Positions 11,301 to 19,812 of a stretch of 64,000 bases of DNA are shown in pieces (position 1 is the stretch's first letter; each line of letters begins with the position of its first letter). The translations under genes were made by a program, and so were the position numbers. The stretch comes from Halictus rubicundus (lineage: Eukaryota; Arthropoda; Insecta; Hymenoptera; Halictidae), in contig NC_135161.1 in the NCBI RefSeq assembly GCF_050948215.1, positions 1,584,830-1,648,829 on the forward strand. Reading direction: 5' to 3'. A model generated the notes under the pieces. It was not told where the DNA came from and did not search any database. It saw only the letters and a program-made list of their open reading frames with translations.

Positions 11301-13602
11301 GACCCGCATGGAGGGCATCGTTCAGAGAGCATTGCGAGGGCTCGGACCAGGACCCGTTGAAGACGACTCTCAACTTCGTGGTGGAGCTGCTGGGCCTCAA
11401 GACTCCGTGGTGTGGCAGGTAGTGGCATTGTTGTCCTTTCCCTGTCTCTTCGGTCAGTGACATATGACCAAGCTCGCTGTACTGCTTTAGAAAGTCGTCG
11501 TATTGCTCCTTGAACTCTTTGTCCTTTCGGAACTGCAGCTCCATTCTCCTGAGTGAGTGCCACGCAGCTGTCCGGGAGCCTGAAGTGACTTTTACGTTAG
11601 TTTTAAAGGGCAGTCTCACCTGATAGCGACCCTCTGGAGTGCGTGAGTGAGAGGTTTTGAAGTGCTGTTCACACTCTTCTTCCTCAGCTGTCCACGCCGA
11701 AGCCGTGTCTTGGACGTCCTCCTGTTCCCAAAATCGCCGCACGAGTGAGCTCAGACTGTCCCCGATGCTTGCCTGATGCACCTGGGCATGAACCGGACTG
11801 GACGACGAGCCTGTCATCCCGGTGACGATCCATCCGAACATGGTAAGCTGAGCCACCGGCTGATTCGGAGCTCCTCTTCTCAATCCCTCTCTTATTATTG
11901 CAGGGTAGACGTCTGCCCCGAGCAGGACTTCAATGGGTGCTCTGCTCCCTGGTGCTGGGTCGGCAAGCTGCAAACCTCTCAGGTGCGCCCACTCTGGTTG
12001 TGCCGTGGTCCTGGTATGAGAGTACGTTGAAAGCTTGGCAAGGATCACCGCTGAAACTGTGATGGTGTCCTCTGTTTGGCAGGCGGAAACGTTCAGCGTG
12101 ACTCTGCCCCGGCTCCTTGCAAGCTGCTGCCCTCCGACTCCGTACAGGTCCACCTTTGCTTCTGCCCGAGGTAATTGTAGCCTTTGTGCTAGCCCTTCGT
12201 TTATCATTGTGATCTCGGAGCCAGAATCGATGAGCGCTCTCGCTACTTGCTGACGGCCGAAGCGATCTGTAACATTGACCAATGCTGTAGCTAACATTAC
12301 CTCACCGTCTTTGTTGCAGCAGCTCTGCGCATGGTGGATAGCCCTTCCGGCAGTGGAGACGCCCTTGCATGCATCATGGAGTGTCGTGTGGTGACGTTCG
12401 CCGCAGGTGTAGCAACCTTTCTTCGATGGACAGCTCTCCGTGGTGTGCTTGCCGAGACAGTTTCTGCACAGCTGATGTTTCTCGACAGTAGCTTTCCGCT
12501 CCTCCGCAGAACTTTCTTTGTATGATGAGCAATGCATGAGGTAATGATCCTTTGAACAGATCACGCATACAATTTGTTGCCCCTTCCTTGCATGGTTGAC
12601 GCGGGCCATGCTTGCTGCTGGTTTCGCTTTGCTGGCACCTTGGCTTGATTGGAATTTGCTTGGTCTGGAATGGCTGGAACCTGAGGACGCTGAGCTCGGA
12701 GATGCCTGCATCATCTGGAGCCGCTTTATCATGAAGTCCTTCAGGGTTGCACAGGAAGGAGGCTCGCTGCTGACCGTAACGCTCTCCTCCCATTTTTCTC
12801 TGGTCGTGGGGTCAAACAAATTCACAATCGAGTGAACAAACCAATCTGCGGTTTGATCCACAGGTCTGCCTAGTCCGTCCAAGGTGTTGATGACGGTGGA
12901 TACTCCTTTCTGGATCTGGGTCATTTCTCGCACCGTGCTTTCTCTCATCCGTGGCAGCGCTGCCAACTTGTCAAGGCAGGATCGGACGAGAATGCGCTTG
13001 TTCTCAAAATGCTCCAGAAGGATATCCCACGCCTTTCTGTAATTTCCGTTCGTGGTCGGAAGGTCCTTGACGAGATCGGCTGCTTGATCCCGAAGGGCGC
13101 CCTTCAGGTAATGGAGCTTGTCGACGTCGCTCATTCCCTTTTTCTGGTCGATCATCGAGACGAATCGGTCTTTAAACGATGGCCATTCGACGTATTCTCC
13201 GTTGAATTGCGGCAACGGCATCCGTGGGAGAGAAGATGACCCGGACTTCGAATCTCCCTCGTCTGGATTTGGCTCGGGCGCCTTTTCGCTGCTCTTTCTG
13301 AGTTGATTCGCGAGCTCGCGCAGCCGGCTTTTTTGTATGAGGTAGGTTTCTTCTACCGATTCGGCCATGCCTGACTTTTCATATTCGCTGTCCTTGGTTG
13401 CAGCTTTGTGTCCGTACATTAGCACGTCATGATTTTGCTGAAACTTTACCCAGTAATCCTCAAGCAGTTCCAGCCTGGTCTCAACGTCGCTGATGGTGAT
13501 CTTTGTTTGCGCGACGGATTTCTTGAAGTTGTCCATGAGGCGAGCAATCTTCCCTCCGATGGTTTTCTGCTTGTGGAGGAGGTCGTTTGCTGAGAGCTCC
13601 AT
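8353..13602 (-). CDS. BEL/Pao Gag-Pol polyprotein
   Basis: This single 1749-residue frame holds every domain of a BEL/Pao element in order. A DUF1759-like Gag region is followed by Cys/His knuckles (CVICSKDHYLMHC, CRNCLGKH, CYTCGERHH, about residues 345-415). A retropepsin (ALIDSGSE, about 460) precedes reverse transcriptase, with VTADVTKMYRQ and the active-site YVDD near residue 867. RNase H follows (GFADASE, LWSDSTVALGWL), then a zinc-binding integrase with VDYAGPI, SDCGTNF and an E in GGLWEAAVKSTKH. The C-terminus is the DUF5641-type domain typical of the family. The length is normal and no stop or frameshift is seen. No separate env frame is present. Confidence 0.95.
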   Translation of the reverse strand: MELSANDLLHKQKTIGGKIARLMDNFKKSVAQTKITISDVETRLELLEDYWVKFQQNHDVLMYGHKAATKDSEYEKSGMAESVEETYLIQKSRLRELANQLRKSSEKAPEPNPDEGDSKSGSSSLPRMPLPQFNGEYVEWPSFKDRFVSMIDQKKGMSDVDKLHYLKGALRDQAADLVKDLPTTNGNYRKAWDILLEHFENKRILVRSCLDKLAALPRMRESTVREMTQIQKGVSTVINTLDGLGRPVDQTADWFVHSIVNLFDPTTREKWEESVTVSSEPPSCATLKDFMIKRLQMMQASPSSASSGSSHSRPSKFQSSQGASKAKPAASMARVNHARKGQQIVCVICSKDHYLMHCSSYKESSAEERKATVEKHQLCRNCLGKHTTESCPSKKGCYTCGERHHTTLHDACKGVSTAGRAIHHAQSCCNKDGEVMLATALVNVTDRFGRQQVARALIDSGSEITMINEGLAQRLQLPRAEAKVDLYGVGGQQLARSRGRVTLNVSACQTEDTITVSAVILAKLSTYSHTRTTAQPEWAHLRGLQLADPAPGSRAPIEVLLGADVYPAIIREGLRRGAPNQPVAQLTMFGWIVTGMTGSSSSPVHAQVHQASIGDSLSSLVRRFWEQEDVQDTASAWTAEEEECEQHFKTSHSRTPEGRYQVRLPFKTNVKVTSGSRTAAWHSLRRMELQFRKDKEFKEQYDDFLKQYSELGHMSLTEETGKGQQCHYLPHHGVLRPSSSTTKLRVVFNGSWSEPSQCSLNDALHAGPNLLPPLADVILRWRKHQYVVTADVTKMYRQILVHPEDRDVQRILWRRAESERVREYRLNTVTYGLSCAPYLAVRTLRQLAEDEGSHYPNGAIAIKRDTYVDDILTGADTVEELMETANQLQQLCMAGGFPLQKWASNVVDLPQDSSRRIQVFAGHSESTTTQSSLHHNQLEEQKTWSDCIHTALGLHWSPREDNFRYSLAEVTAQSPTKRSIVSKAAQLFDPLGWLAPVIVRAKIAIQSTWLLGLDWDDPLPASMAEDWALFCAELKLLERVRVPRPLSHCPHPTLRELHGFADASERAYAAVIYLRTKREDGHWEVALVTAKSKVAPLKQVSLPRLELCAAHLLARLAEKTTATLAYTSTPIHLWSDSTVALGWLRAHPSRWKTYVANRVADIQRRVPEAQWHHVAGVENPADPASRGLTPSQLLQLTLWWNGPNFLRNSEQLTEAQAEIPDHLPEERKKLVAVTQKAKRGIEDNDTLMRFSSYTRLLRVTAWCRRWLLKRRKLSSVSNSNIAATHGDSSVLSVEEINEAEKCWIRQVQQTHFKEERRLLKSGACVPSRSVLSPLAAEIDSANILRVGGRLSKARLNPDEAHPIILPPESTFTQLYIVHSHLKTLHGGVQATLGAIRQRFWIPRGRSRVKAAILKCVTCLRWRAETGRQMMGQLPEHRVTPARPFHSTGVDYAGPIWLRTSPGRGHRATKAFFAVFICMVTKAVHLEAVSSYTSEAFLAAFRRFISRRGLCAHLYSDCGTNFLGADRELRRLFTASSPENRCLRENLSNLRTQWHFNPPAAPHFGGLWEAAVKSTKHHLRRTIGETRLTFEEMSTLLTQVEGCLNSRPLAALSDDPSDLTALTPGHFLVGSPLNALPEPSLLDQNVNRLTRWQLINQMRDQFWVRWRKEYLHGLTTRSKWRRPQENLTPGSLCILSDESTPPARWPLARVKEVHPGGDGKTRVVTVVTSASEFVRPIHKLIVLPLNENDR

Positions 13603-13715
13603 TTTAGTTGCGGCTGATTCGCTTGATGGAATTCACTCACGGATGCACTGGACTCACCCTTGACTCGATTTAATATTGCAAATCCTGGAGAGGTATCGGC
13701 CAGACACGTGGAAAG

Positions 13716-13734
13716 GATCCGGCTCGAAGGACCA
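13716..13734 (-). other. Primer-binding site, tRNA-Tyr type
   Basis: Four bases inside the 5' LTR, the minus strand reads TGGTCCTTCGAGCCGGAT. This matches the complement of an insect tRNA-Tyr 3' end as I recall it. The plus strand therefore shows the tRNA 3' sequence ending in CCA. It primes minus-strand DNA synthesis. Confidence 0.75.
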
Positions 13735-13738
13735 GAAA

Positions 13739-14327
13739 TGTTTCGTATCTTTCCCTGCTTGGAAAGATTCGCGGGAAACTAAAAGGAATGCAACTGGACT
13801 TGCGAGGAAATTTAGCGGATTGTGTATGAAAGTGTATGTGGAATGGTATGAAAGTATGCTGAGTGAAAGTGGAGAAAGCGGACTGTATGAATGAATTGAA
13901 TGGAAGGCGGATTTGCAAATAAATTAACTGTATTTTCACACTGTAAAGCTTCAGTTTGTCACAAAGGTTGAAAATTATAATAAATTGACTGATAAGCAAT
14001 CGATCTCGAAAACTTTCTCTTCTTACGTAATCGCACAGCTGACTCGGAATTCAGAAAGAGAGCGAGTAACGGTTCTCTCTCGGTTTTATTACTTCGATCC
14101 TTCGGGAAGTTCGTCACGCGCAGATGTTTCCGGTTTTTCGTCGAGAACCTTCCAGAAGAATCGAGCCTGTTTTCCGCGAATCACGCTTGAGGGTTTTGCC
14201 CGCGCGAGCCTCGATTACAGACGCTGTTTGTCGGTGTTCTCGCGCGTGTTGCGGGACATTCTGTGATTGGCAGCCGCGCGGTTGAGCACGGTGAGGCGTT
14301 ATGGCGTTCGCGCGCCAATCTCAAACA
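13739..14327 (-). repeat. 5' LTR of the BEL/Pao element
   Basis: This copy has the same 589-bp length as the LTR at 7441-8029, with one visible difference. It is followed on the plus strand by the CAGTG duplication and then by the resumed piggyBac frame. On the minus strand it should act as the promoter of the polyprotein. Confidence 0.95.
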
Positions 14328-14403
14328 CAGTGTATACCTTCAAAACGAAGTAGGTTTGGAATGAAGTCGTATGTTATCTGTGACTGTTATACTGGATATA
14401 TCC
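14328..14403 (+). pseudogene. piggyBac transposase, segment between BEL/Pao and gypsy
   Basis: With one CAGTG removed, the frame from 7440 continues without a shift as IPSKRSRFGMKSYVICD, a conserved piggyBac motif right after the first catalytic Asp block. It stops at the edge of the gypsy LTR. The central part of the transposase with the remaining catalytic residues is absent from the window. Confidence 0.85.
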
Positions 14404-15309
14404 TGTAACAGACCTGGCTGCGCCAGGCCTGTTCCGAGCCGAACACGGCCGACGGATACCGAGATCCGCCGGCACCCGCGAGCGCCCCTGCGATCCCCGC
14501 ACCCCCGAACCGATCTTGGCGGGAACCGGAACCCGCCATGATGAAGTACCGCCGCGCCGGATACAGGACGACGCCGGAAAAGCCGGCCGCGAACCGTACC
14601 GCGCCGCACCCCTCGCCTAGAAGACGAGAGAGACGAGCCGGAAAACGGCCTCTTTGGCTTTCCGCCACGCGCGAGTACGGACGTGTCCCAGTTACGATTA
14701 CGAACCGATACCGAAGCGAATCGCCGGATCCTGCCGAAAACCGCCCTGCCGCGACGCCGAAACCGCCGGAGTTCAACCCGCGTAGTCCGCGTACCGATAT
14801 CGCCGATAAGATCCTCGGGAGTGCACCGACGTGTGTTCGCAGACCACAGCACCGGCCACGCCGCAGCGAGCCGAACCTCCCGAAGCGCCGACCCGACCGC
14901 CGAGCGATCGAGACCGGACCCAGGGTGAGTAGCCTTCCATCCTATTAATCCGACATCTCCGCTTCCGCCCCACACCCACGGAGAGCGAACCACCCGCGAC
15001 CGGCGCCTCGCCGGCCGTCCTGGGGCACGGGCTCTCCGCCCGCCGAAATAGCCCTGGTCCGGATGCGCCGCTGCGCACGGCCTTGACCCGCCGTGACGCG
15101 AGTTCCGAACCGCGACCGCCGACCGCCGAAATGCGAAGCCGGGACAGCGACGAACACTTCGCGTGAACGTGCCGCTAAACCGTTCTGCCCACCCGGCTGG
15201 GCCCCGCCGAAACCCTCGCGTTATCCTGCGTGAACCCTGGCACGGCGAGCCAAATCCGGCCGCGAGGAACCCGTTGTTACGAGATCCGCCGGGAAACGGA
15301 CTCGTTACA
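14404..15309 (+). repeat. Left LTR of the gypsy element
   Basis: The LTR starts TGTAACAGACC and ends ACTCGTTACA. Just inside the start is a palindrome, CCTGGCTGCGCCAGG. It is GC-rich throughout; frames read here on either strand are by-products of composition. Confidence 0.9.
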
Positions 15310-15327
15310 TGGCGCCCGAACAGGGAC
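15310..15327 (+). other. Primer-binding site, tRNA-Lys type
   Basis: Directly after the LTR stands TGGCGCCCGAACAGGGAC, an 18-base complement of a tRNA-Lys 3' end. It is the same primer type used by several retroviruses and gypsy-like elements. Confidence 0.85.
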
Positions 15328-15416
15328 AGTGCAACCACGTGGGACAGGCTGGATTACGCCCACGTGGGAGTTTTCAAGGTTAAGTGTGCCGCGGAGTGAA
15401 GTGAAACTAGCCGCGC

Positions 15417-15575
15417 GTGCGCCGCCTAGTGCTAGCCCGCCGAAACAGTGCCGGTACACACGCGCCGCCCAGTGTCGTCCCGCCGAAACAGTGCCGGTAC
15501 ACGCGCGCCGCCCAGTGTCGTCCTGCCGAAACAGTGCCGGTACACGCGCGCCGCCTGCCGCCACCGCGACGAAGC
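15417..15575 (+). repeat. Tandem repeat in the gypsy leader
   Basis: Between the primer site and gag, a unit of about 48 bases containing CCGAAACAGTGCCGGTACAC is repeated about three times (around 15440, 15484 and 15527). It lies in the untranslated leader. Confidence 0.7.
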
Positions 15576-15641
15576 AGGACCGCGGACCGAACGTCGGACG
15601 AGCCGAACATTCGAATTGCCGCACCGAGGAAGTCGGGGTGA

Positions 15642-16598
15642 ATGCACCGCGGGACACCCGCGAGGAGCCGTACCAGCCGGATCACCGACAGATTACCATC
15701 CCCCGGGACACCAGAACAGCGGGGTCAACGTTGGGCCGAGTACATTGAACGTCTGACGGACGACCTCTACAGGATGACGGAGCCCGGTGTACAGACAAGA
15801 AAAATGTTGTCCGCCGCCGCGACGGCCGAGAAACCGGACCCGCTCCGCAACGTCGACCGGATCCGGAAAAGCGGTTGCACCACCGACGGGAAAGACCCGC
15901 ACGCGTTCCTGGAACGCGTGGAGGAGATCCAGACAACCTATGCGATCCCAGACGAAGACGTACTCCGGGCCGCGCCCGAGATGTTACGCGGACGAGCGCA
16001 GGCCTGGTACCGGAACGAACGGGAGGAAATTGCCACCTGGGACGAGTTTAGGCAGGCGTTCCTCCGGGCCCATACGTCGCCACAGACCCGCTATCAACAC
16101 GAGCGCGCCGCCCGGGAACGAAGGCAGCGGGACGACGAGCCGTTTACGGACTTCGTGACGGACATCACCACGCTAATGCGACGAGCACAGCTACCACCGT
16201 CCGAGAAACTCGAGCGGCTGCACGAGAATATGCGGACGAAGTTCCGATATCTCCTACCCCGGGGATCCGTACCGGACGTGAGGACGCTCCGCGAGCGAAT
16301 CCAGGAGCTCGAGCGCATCGAAGAACAGGAGAGACGGCCGCGCCGAACCCCGACCTACGTCGCCACGACCGAACCGACCGCGGCAACCACGAGCCGCGCC
16401 CCGCCGTTGGAACCGTACGACGTCGACACGCATTGCTGGCGATGTAAACAGCGAGGGCACACCCGCTTCGAGTGCCGAAACGCGTACCGGAGATTCTGTT
16501 CGCGGTGCGGTCGCGACGGAGTGCTAACCCGGGAGTGCCACCCGCCGGGAAACGGAGCACGGGCCCCGTCGCCGCGGAACGAACGCCGGGCCCGCTAG
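15642..16598 (+). CDS. Ty3/gypsy Gag
   Basis: A 318-residue frame with the retrotransposon Gag core (DPHAFLERVEEIQTTY, RGRAQAWYRNEREEI, TWDEFRQAF) in its middle. Two Cys clusters lie near the C-terminus: a CCHC knuckle CWRCKQRGHTRFEC and a variant CSRCGRDGVLTREC with no His at the usual place. It forms the particle and binds element RNA. The start is uncertain because Met codons at 15642 and 15774 are both possible. The frame stops at 16598, before pol opens in another frame. Confidence 0.85.
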   Translation: MHRGTPARSRTSRITDRLPSPGTPEQRGQRWAEYIERLTDDLYRMTEPGVQTRKMLSAAATAEKPDPLRNVDRIRKSGCTTDGKDPHAFLERVEEIQTTYAIPDEDVLRAAPEMLRGRAQAWYRNEREEIATWDEFRQAFLRAHTSPQTRYQHERAARERRQRDDEPFTDFVTDITTLMRRAQLPPSEKLERLHENMRTKFRYLLPRGSVPDVRTLRERIQELERIEEQERRPRRTPTYVATTEPTAATTSRAPPLEPYDVDTHCWRCKQRGHTRFECRNAYRRFCSRCGRDGVLTRECHPPGNGARAPSPRNERRAR

Positions 16599-16621
16599 AC
16601 AACCTGTCGGAGAAAATCTGA

Positions 16622-19600
16622 TACACGCCGCGTCCCGTGTTATCGGTCCGAATCCTCGGCCGGAGATTCGATGCCCTTCTCGACACGGGCTCACAAATCT
16701 CCTGCATTAATGAGGAAGTCACGGCCTGGGCGCAGGAGCAAGGGAGATCCCCCGCAGAGCACCGCGCCGGCCTCGTTAACCTAGCCGACGGAACCGATAC
16801 ACGCCCGACGGGACGCATCCGCCTGCCGTTCCGAGTTCGACACCGGGAGGAAACGGCCGAGTTCACCGTACTACCGAGGATGGGGATGCCGGTGCTCCTC
16901 GGCATACACGCCCTCGCCGCCCTGCGTTTGAGGATCGAGCCGCCCGCCGAGCTCGCCGCCCGGACCGAGGAATACCACGCCGAGCCGTGCCTCCAACTAG
17001 GATTGCGACCGTTGCCGGAAGACGAACGAGAAGCGTTCGACCGGTTCCTCAACACCGAGCTGGGGCGCTTCGACGCCGTGACGGGCCGTACGACGCTCAT
17101 ACGGCACCGGATAAAGCTCCTCGACGAGACGCCGGTCAAACAGCGGTACCGCCCCAGGAACCCGGCCATGCAGTCGATTATCAACGCGGAGGTCGCGCAG
17201 ATGTTGCATGACGGCGTCATCGAGCCGTCCAGCAGCCCGTGGAGTTCGCCCGTCGTCGTCGTAAAGAAGAAGGACGGCCGGCCGCGATTCTGCGTGGACT
17301 TCCGCAAGTTAAATGAGCGGTCGGAGAAGGACGCGTATCCGCTGCCGCACATCCAGGCCACGTTGGATAAACTGCGAGGGGCCAGGTTCCTCACGACGCT
17401 GGACCTGAAAAACGGATATTGGCAGGTGCCCCTGGAACCCGCTAGCCGACCGCTTACCGCCTTCACCGTCCCGGGGCTCGGCCTCTTCCAGTTCACGGTC
17501 ATGCCTTTCGGCCTGCACTCCGCCCCCGCGACCTTCCAGCGCCTCCTGGACCGCGTGATCGGGCCGGAGCTCGAACCGCACGCGTTCGCCTACCTTGACG
17601 ACATTATCGTCGTCAGCCGGACAGTGGCCGACCATCGACGTCACCTCCACGACGTTTTCCGGCGCCTGCGTGCGGCTGGACTGCAACTGAATCCTGAGAA
17701 GTGCCGATTCTGCGTCGACAGCCTGCGCTACTTGGGCCACATCGTCGACCAGCAGGGCATCCGAACCGACCCGCAGAAAACCGCGGCCATTGCCCAGATC
17801 CCGACGCCGAAGACGATCAAGGACATCCGCCGATTTCATGGGATGGCCTCGTGGTACCGGCGGTTCGTCCCGAACTTCGCCGAGGTCATCGAACCGCTGA
17901 CGCGCCTGACCCGGAAAAACGCCAAATGGCAGTGGACCTCCGCTGAGGAAACGGCGTTCCAGACGATGAAGGAGCGCCTCGTAGCCGCCCCGGTGCTGGC
18001 ATGCCCGGATTTCGAACAGCCGTTCACCCTCCAGACCGATGCCAGCGACTACGGGCTGGGAGTCGTCCTCACGCAGGGCCCTGAGGACGACGAAAGGGTG
18101 ATCGCCTACGCCAGCCACACAATGAGTGAGACCGACCGCAAGTACAGCGCCACCGAAAAGGAGTGTCTCGCCGTGGTTTGGGGCATCAGGAAGATGCGGC
18201 CGTACCTGGAAGGGTACCGCTTCACCGTCATCACCGACCACCAAGCCCTCAAATGGCTCCGCCAGCTCGACAGCTCGACCGGCCGCCTGGCAAGGTGGGC
18301 GCTAGAGCTTCAACAATATGACTTTGAGGTGCGGTACCGACCCGGAAAGCACAACCACGTGGCGGATACGCTGTCCAGAATCCCGCCGCCGCCCGGAGTG
18401 AACTCGCTTCGACCGAAACAGCGCACCGACACGTGGTACCAGAGGAAGCTAGCCTCCGTCCGGACCGACCCAGCCGCCGAACCAGAATTCCAGATACGAG
18501 AGGGGCGCCTCTACAAACGCATCCCGCACCAGCTCGATTATAACGAGCCCGAGCCGAGCACAACGTGGAAGCTGTGCGTACCGAACGAGGATCGCCCGGC
18601 TACCCTGGCCCAGTACCACGACGACCCCACGGACGGTCACCTGGGAGTCGCCAAAACCATCGTGCGCCTGGCGCAGCGATTCTATTGGCCGGGGATGTTC
18701 CGGGATGCCGCCCGCTACGTCCGGAGCTGCAAGAAATGCATGCAGTACAAGGTTCCGCCGCACCCGTTACCAGGACAGCTGCACGCCAACCCGGGGACCG
18801 AACCGTGGCACACCGTCTCCGTCGACCTGATCGGCCCGCTGCCGCGATCCCGACAAGGCCACCGGTGGCTGCTAGTGGCCATGGACCGTTTCACCAAATG
18901 GGTCGAGCTCACCCCGCTCCGGAAAGCCACCAGTAACGCCGTCGCAGCAGCGATCCAGAGGGAGGTAATCCTGCGACACGGAGCCCCACAGATCTTGATT
19001 TCAGATAACGGCCGTCAGTTCATCGGAGAACCCGTGACCGCTCTGCTGAAAACCGCCGGGACCCAGCACCGCCGGACCCCGCCGTACGCGCCCCAGTGTA
19101 ATCCGGTAGAGCGAGCCAACAAGGTCGTGAAGACCATGCTCGCCCAGTACACCGGAAACCGCCACAACCGCTGGGACGAGAAACTGGACGAGGCCAGATT
19201 CGCGATCAACACGGCGTGGCACGAGGCAACCGGGTACAGCCCGGCGTACCTCAACCAAGGACGGGAACTCCGGCCACCGGGGCCGACCACCACGGAAGGA
19301 GCCGCAGCCCCCCCGCAGCAGCGGTGGAAGAACCTCCGAGAGGCCCAGGAACTGGCCCGAGTACACCTGGCCCGGGCGTTCGACCGACAGGCCAAATACT
19401 ACAACCTGCGCCGGCGAGATTGGAGGCCCGCCCTGGGGGACACCGTCTGGAAGAGGGAGCACACGCTGTCCAACAAGGAAGAAGGCGTCGCCGCCAAACT
19501 CGCGCCGAAGTTCGGCGGCCCGTATACCGTCGAGCGCGTCGTGTCGCCGGTCATCGTGGACCTGCGCGACCGGGCTAGGCGATGGCTGCGCCACATCCAC

Positions 19601-19768
19601 GTCCGGGACCTCAAGCCCGCAGCCGGCCCTGCTGACGACCCCGACCACACCCCGGAGGAAAGCGCCGCGCGCGGGCGCCGCCCCTCCCTCGCGGGACCCC
19701 CCGACCACCCACGCCCGCCCCCGCGGACAACCCGGTTCCCAGGCGTCGAGGCCGCCCCCGGAAATTAA
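16622..19768 (+). CDS. Ty3/gypsy Pol
   Basis: The frame is open from 16622 after a TGA and gives about 1043 residues from 16637. It begins with retropepsin (ALLDTGSQ, residue 13 on). Reverse transcriptase has VDFRKLN, TLDLKNGYWQV and the YLDD active site near residue 318. RNase H follows (TDASDYGLG near 467, then TDHQAL). The integrase has an HHCC finger (about 660-705), VDLIGPL, ISDNGRQF and the E in NPVERANK, then a GPY/F-like module; no chromodomain is obvious. It is intact. Gag and Pol lie in different frames with both frames stopped between 16598 and 16622, so the usual overlap for programmed frameshifting is missing. Confidence 0.92.
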   Translation, partial: YTPRPVLSVRILGRRFDALLDTGSQISCINEEVTAWAQEQGRSPAEHRAGLVNLADGTDTRPTGRIRLPFRVRHREETAEFTVLPRMGMPVLLGIHALAALRLRIEPPAELAARTEEYHAEPCLQLGLRPLPEDEREAFDRFLNTELGRFDAVTGRTTLIRHRIKLLDETPVKQRYRPRNPAMQSIINAEVAQMLHDGVIEPSSSPWSSPVVVVKKKDGRPRFCVDFRKLNERSEKDAYPLPHIQATLDKLRGARFLTTLDLKNGYWQVPLEPASRPLTAFTVPGLGLFQFTVMPFGLHSAPATFQRLLDRVIGPELEPHAFAYLDDIIVVSRTVADHRRHLHDVFRRLRAAGLQLNPEKCRFCVDSLRYLGHIVDQQGIRTDPQKTAAIAQIPTPKTIKDIRRFHGMASWYRRFVPNFAEVIEPLTRLTRKNAKWQWTSAEETAFQTMKERLVAAPVLACPDFEQPFTLQTDASDYGLGVVLTQGPEDDERVIAYASHTMSETDRKYSATEKECLAVVWGIRKMRPYLEGYRFTVITDHQALKWLRQLDSSTGRLARWALELQQYDFEVRYRPGKHNHVADTLSRIPPPPGVNSLRPKQRTDTWYQRKLASVRTDPAAEPEFQIREGRLYKRIPHQLDYNEPEPSTTWKLCVPNEDRPATLAQYHDDPTDGHLGVAKTIVRLAQRFYWPGMFRDAARYVRSCKKCMQYKVPPHPLPGQLHANPGTEPWHTVSVDLIGPLPRSRQGHRWLLVAMDRFTKWVELTPLRKATSNAVAAAIQREVILRHGAPQILISDNGRQFIGEPVTALLKTAGTQHRRTPPYAPQCNPVERANKVVKTMLAQYTGNRHNRWDEKLDEARFAINTAWHEATGYSPAYLNQGRELRPPGPTTTEGAAAPPQQRWKNLREAQELARVHLARAFDRQAKYYNLRRRDWRPALGDTVWKREHTLSNKEEGVAAKLAPKFGGPYTVERVVSPVIVDLRDRARRWLRHIHVRDLKPAAGPADDPDHTPEESAARGRRPSLAGPPDHPRPPPRTTRFPGVEAAPGN

Positions 19769-19812
19769 CCGCCCCCGTTCATTTCTGCTCAGGCAACCCA
19801 GGACACCACGGC

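Larger units (their letters stand above)
7441..14327 (-). mobile_element. BEL/Pao LTR retrotransposon, apparently complete
   Basis: Two direct LTRs of 589 bp (7441-8029 and 13739-14327) differ by one base that I could see (7496 against 13794). The 5-bp target duplication CAGTG is perfect (7436-7440 and 14328-14332). A primer-binding site and a single 1749-residue polyprotein lie between them on the minus strand. Near-identical LTRs and an unbroken frame indicate a recent, possibly still active insertion. Confidence 0.95.

Noticed and set aside
14340..15338. 332-residue minus-strand frame over the gypsy LTR
   Set aside because: The region is an LTR by its ends and its second copy; the diverged copy at 21335 does not keep this frame.
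16165..17502. 445-residue minus-strand frame opposite gag/pol
   Set aside because: It is the shadow of a GC-rich coding region; it has no motif, while the plus strand carries all Gag and Pol motifs.
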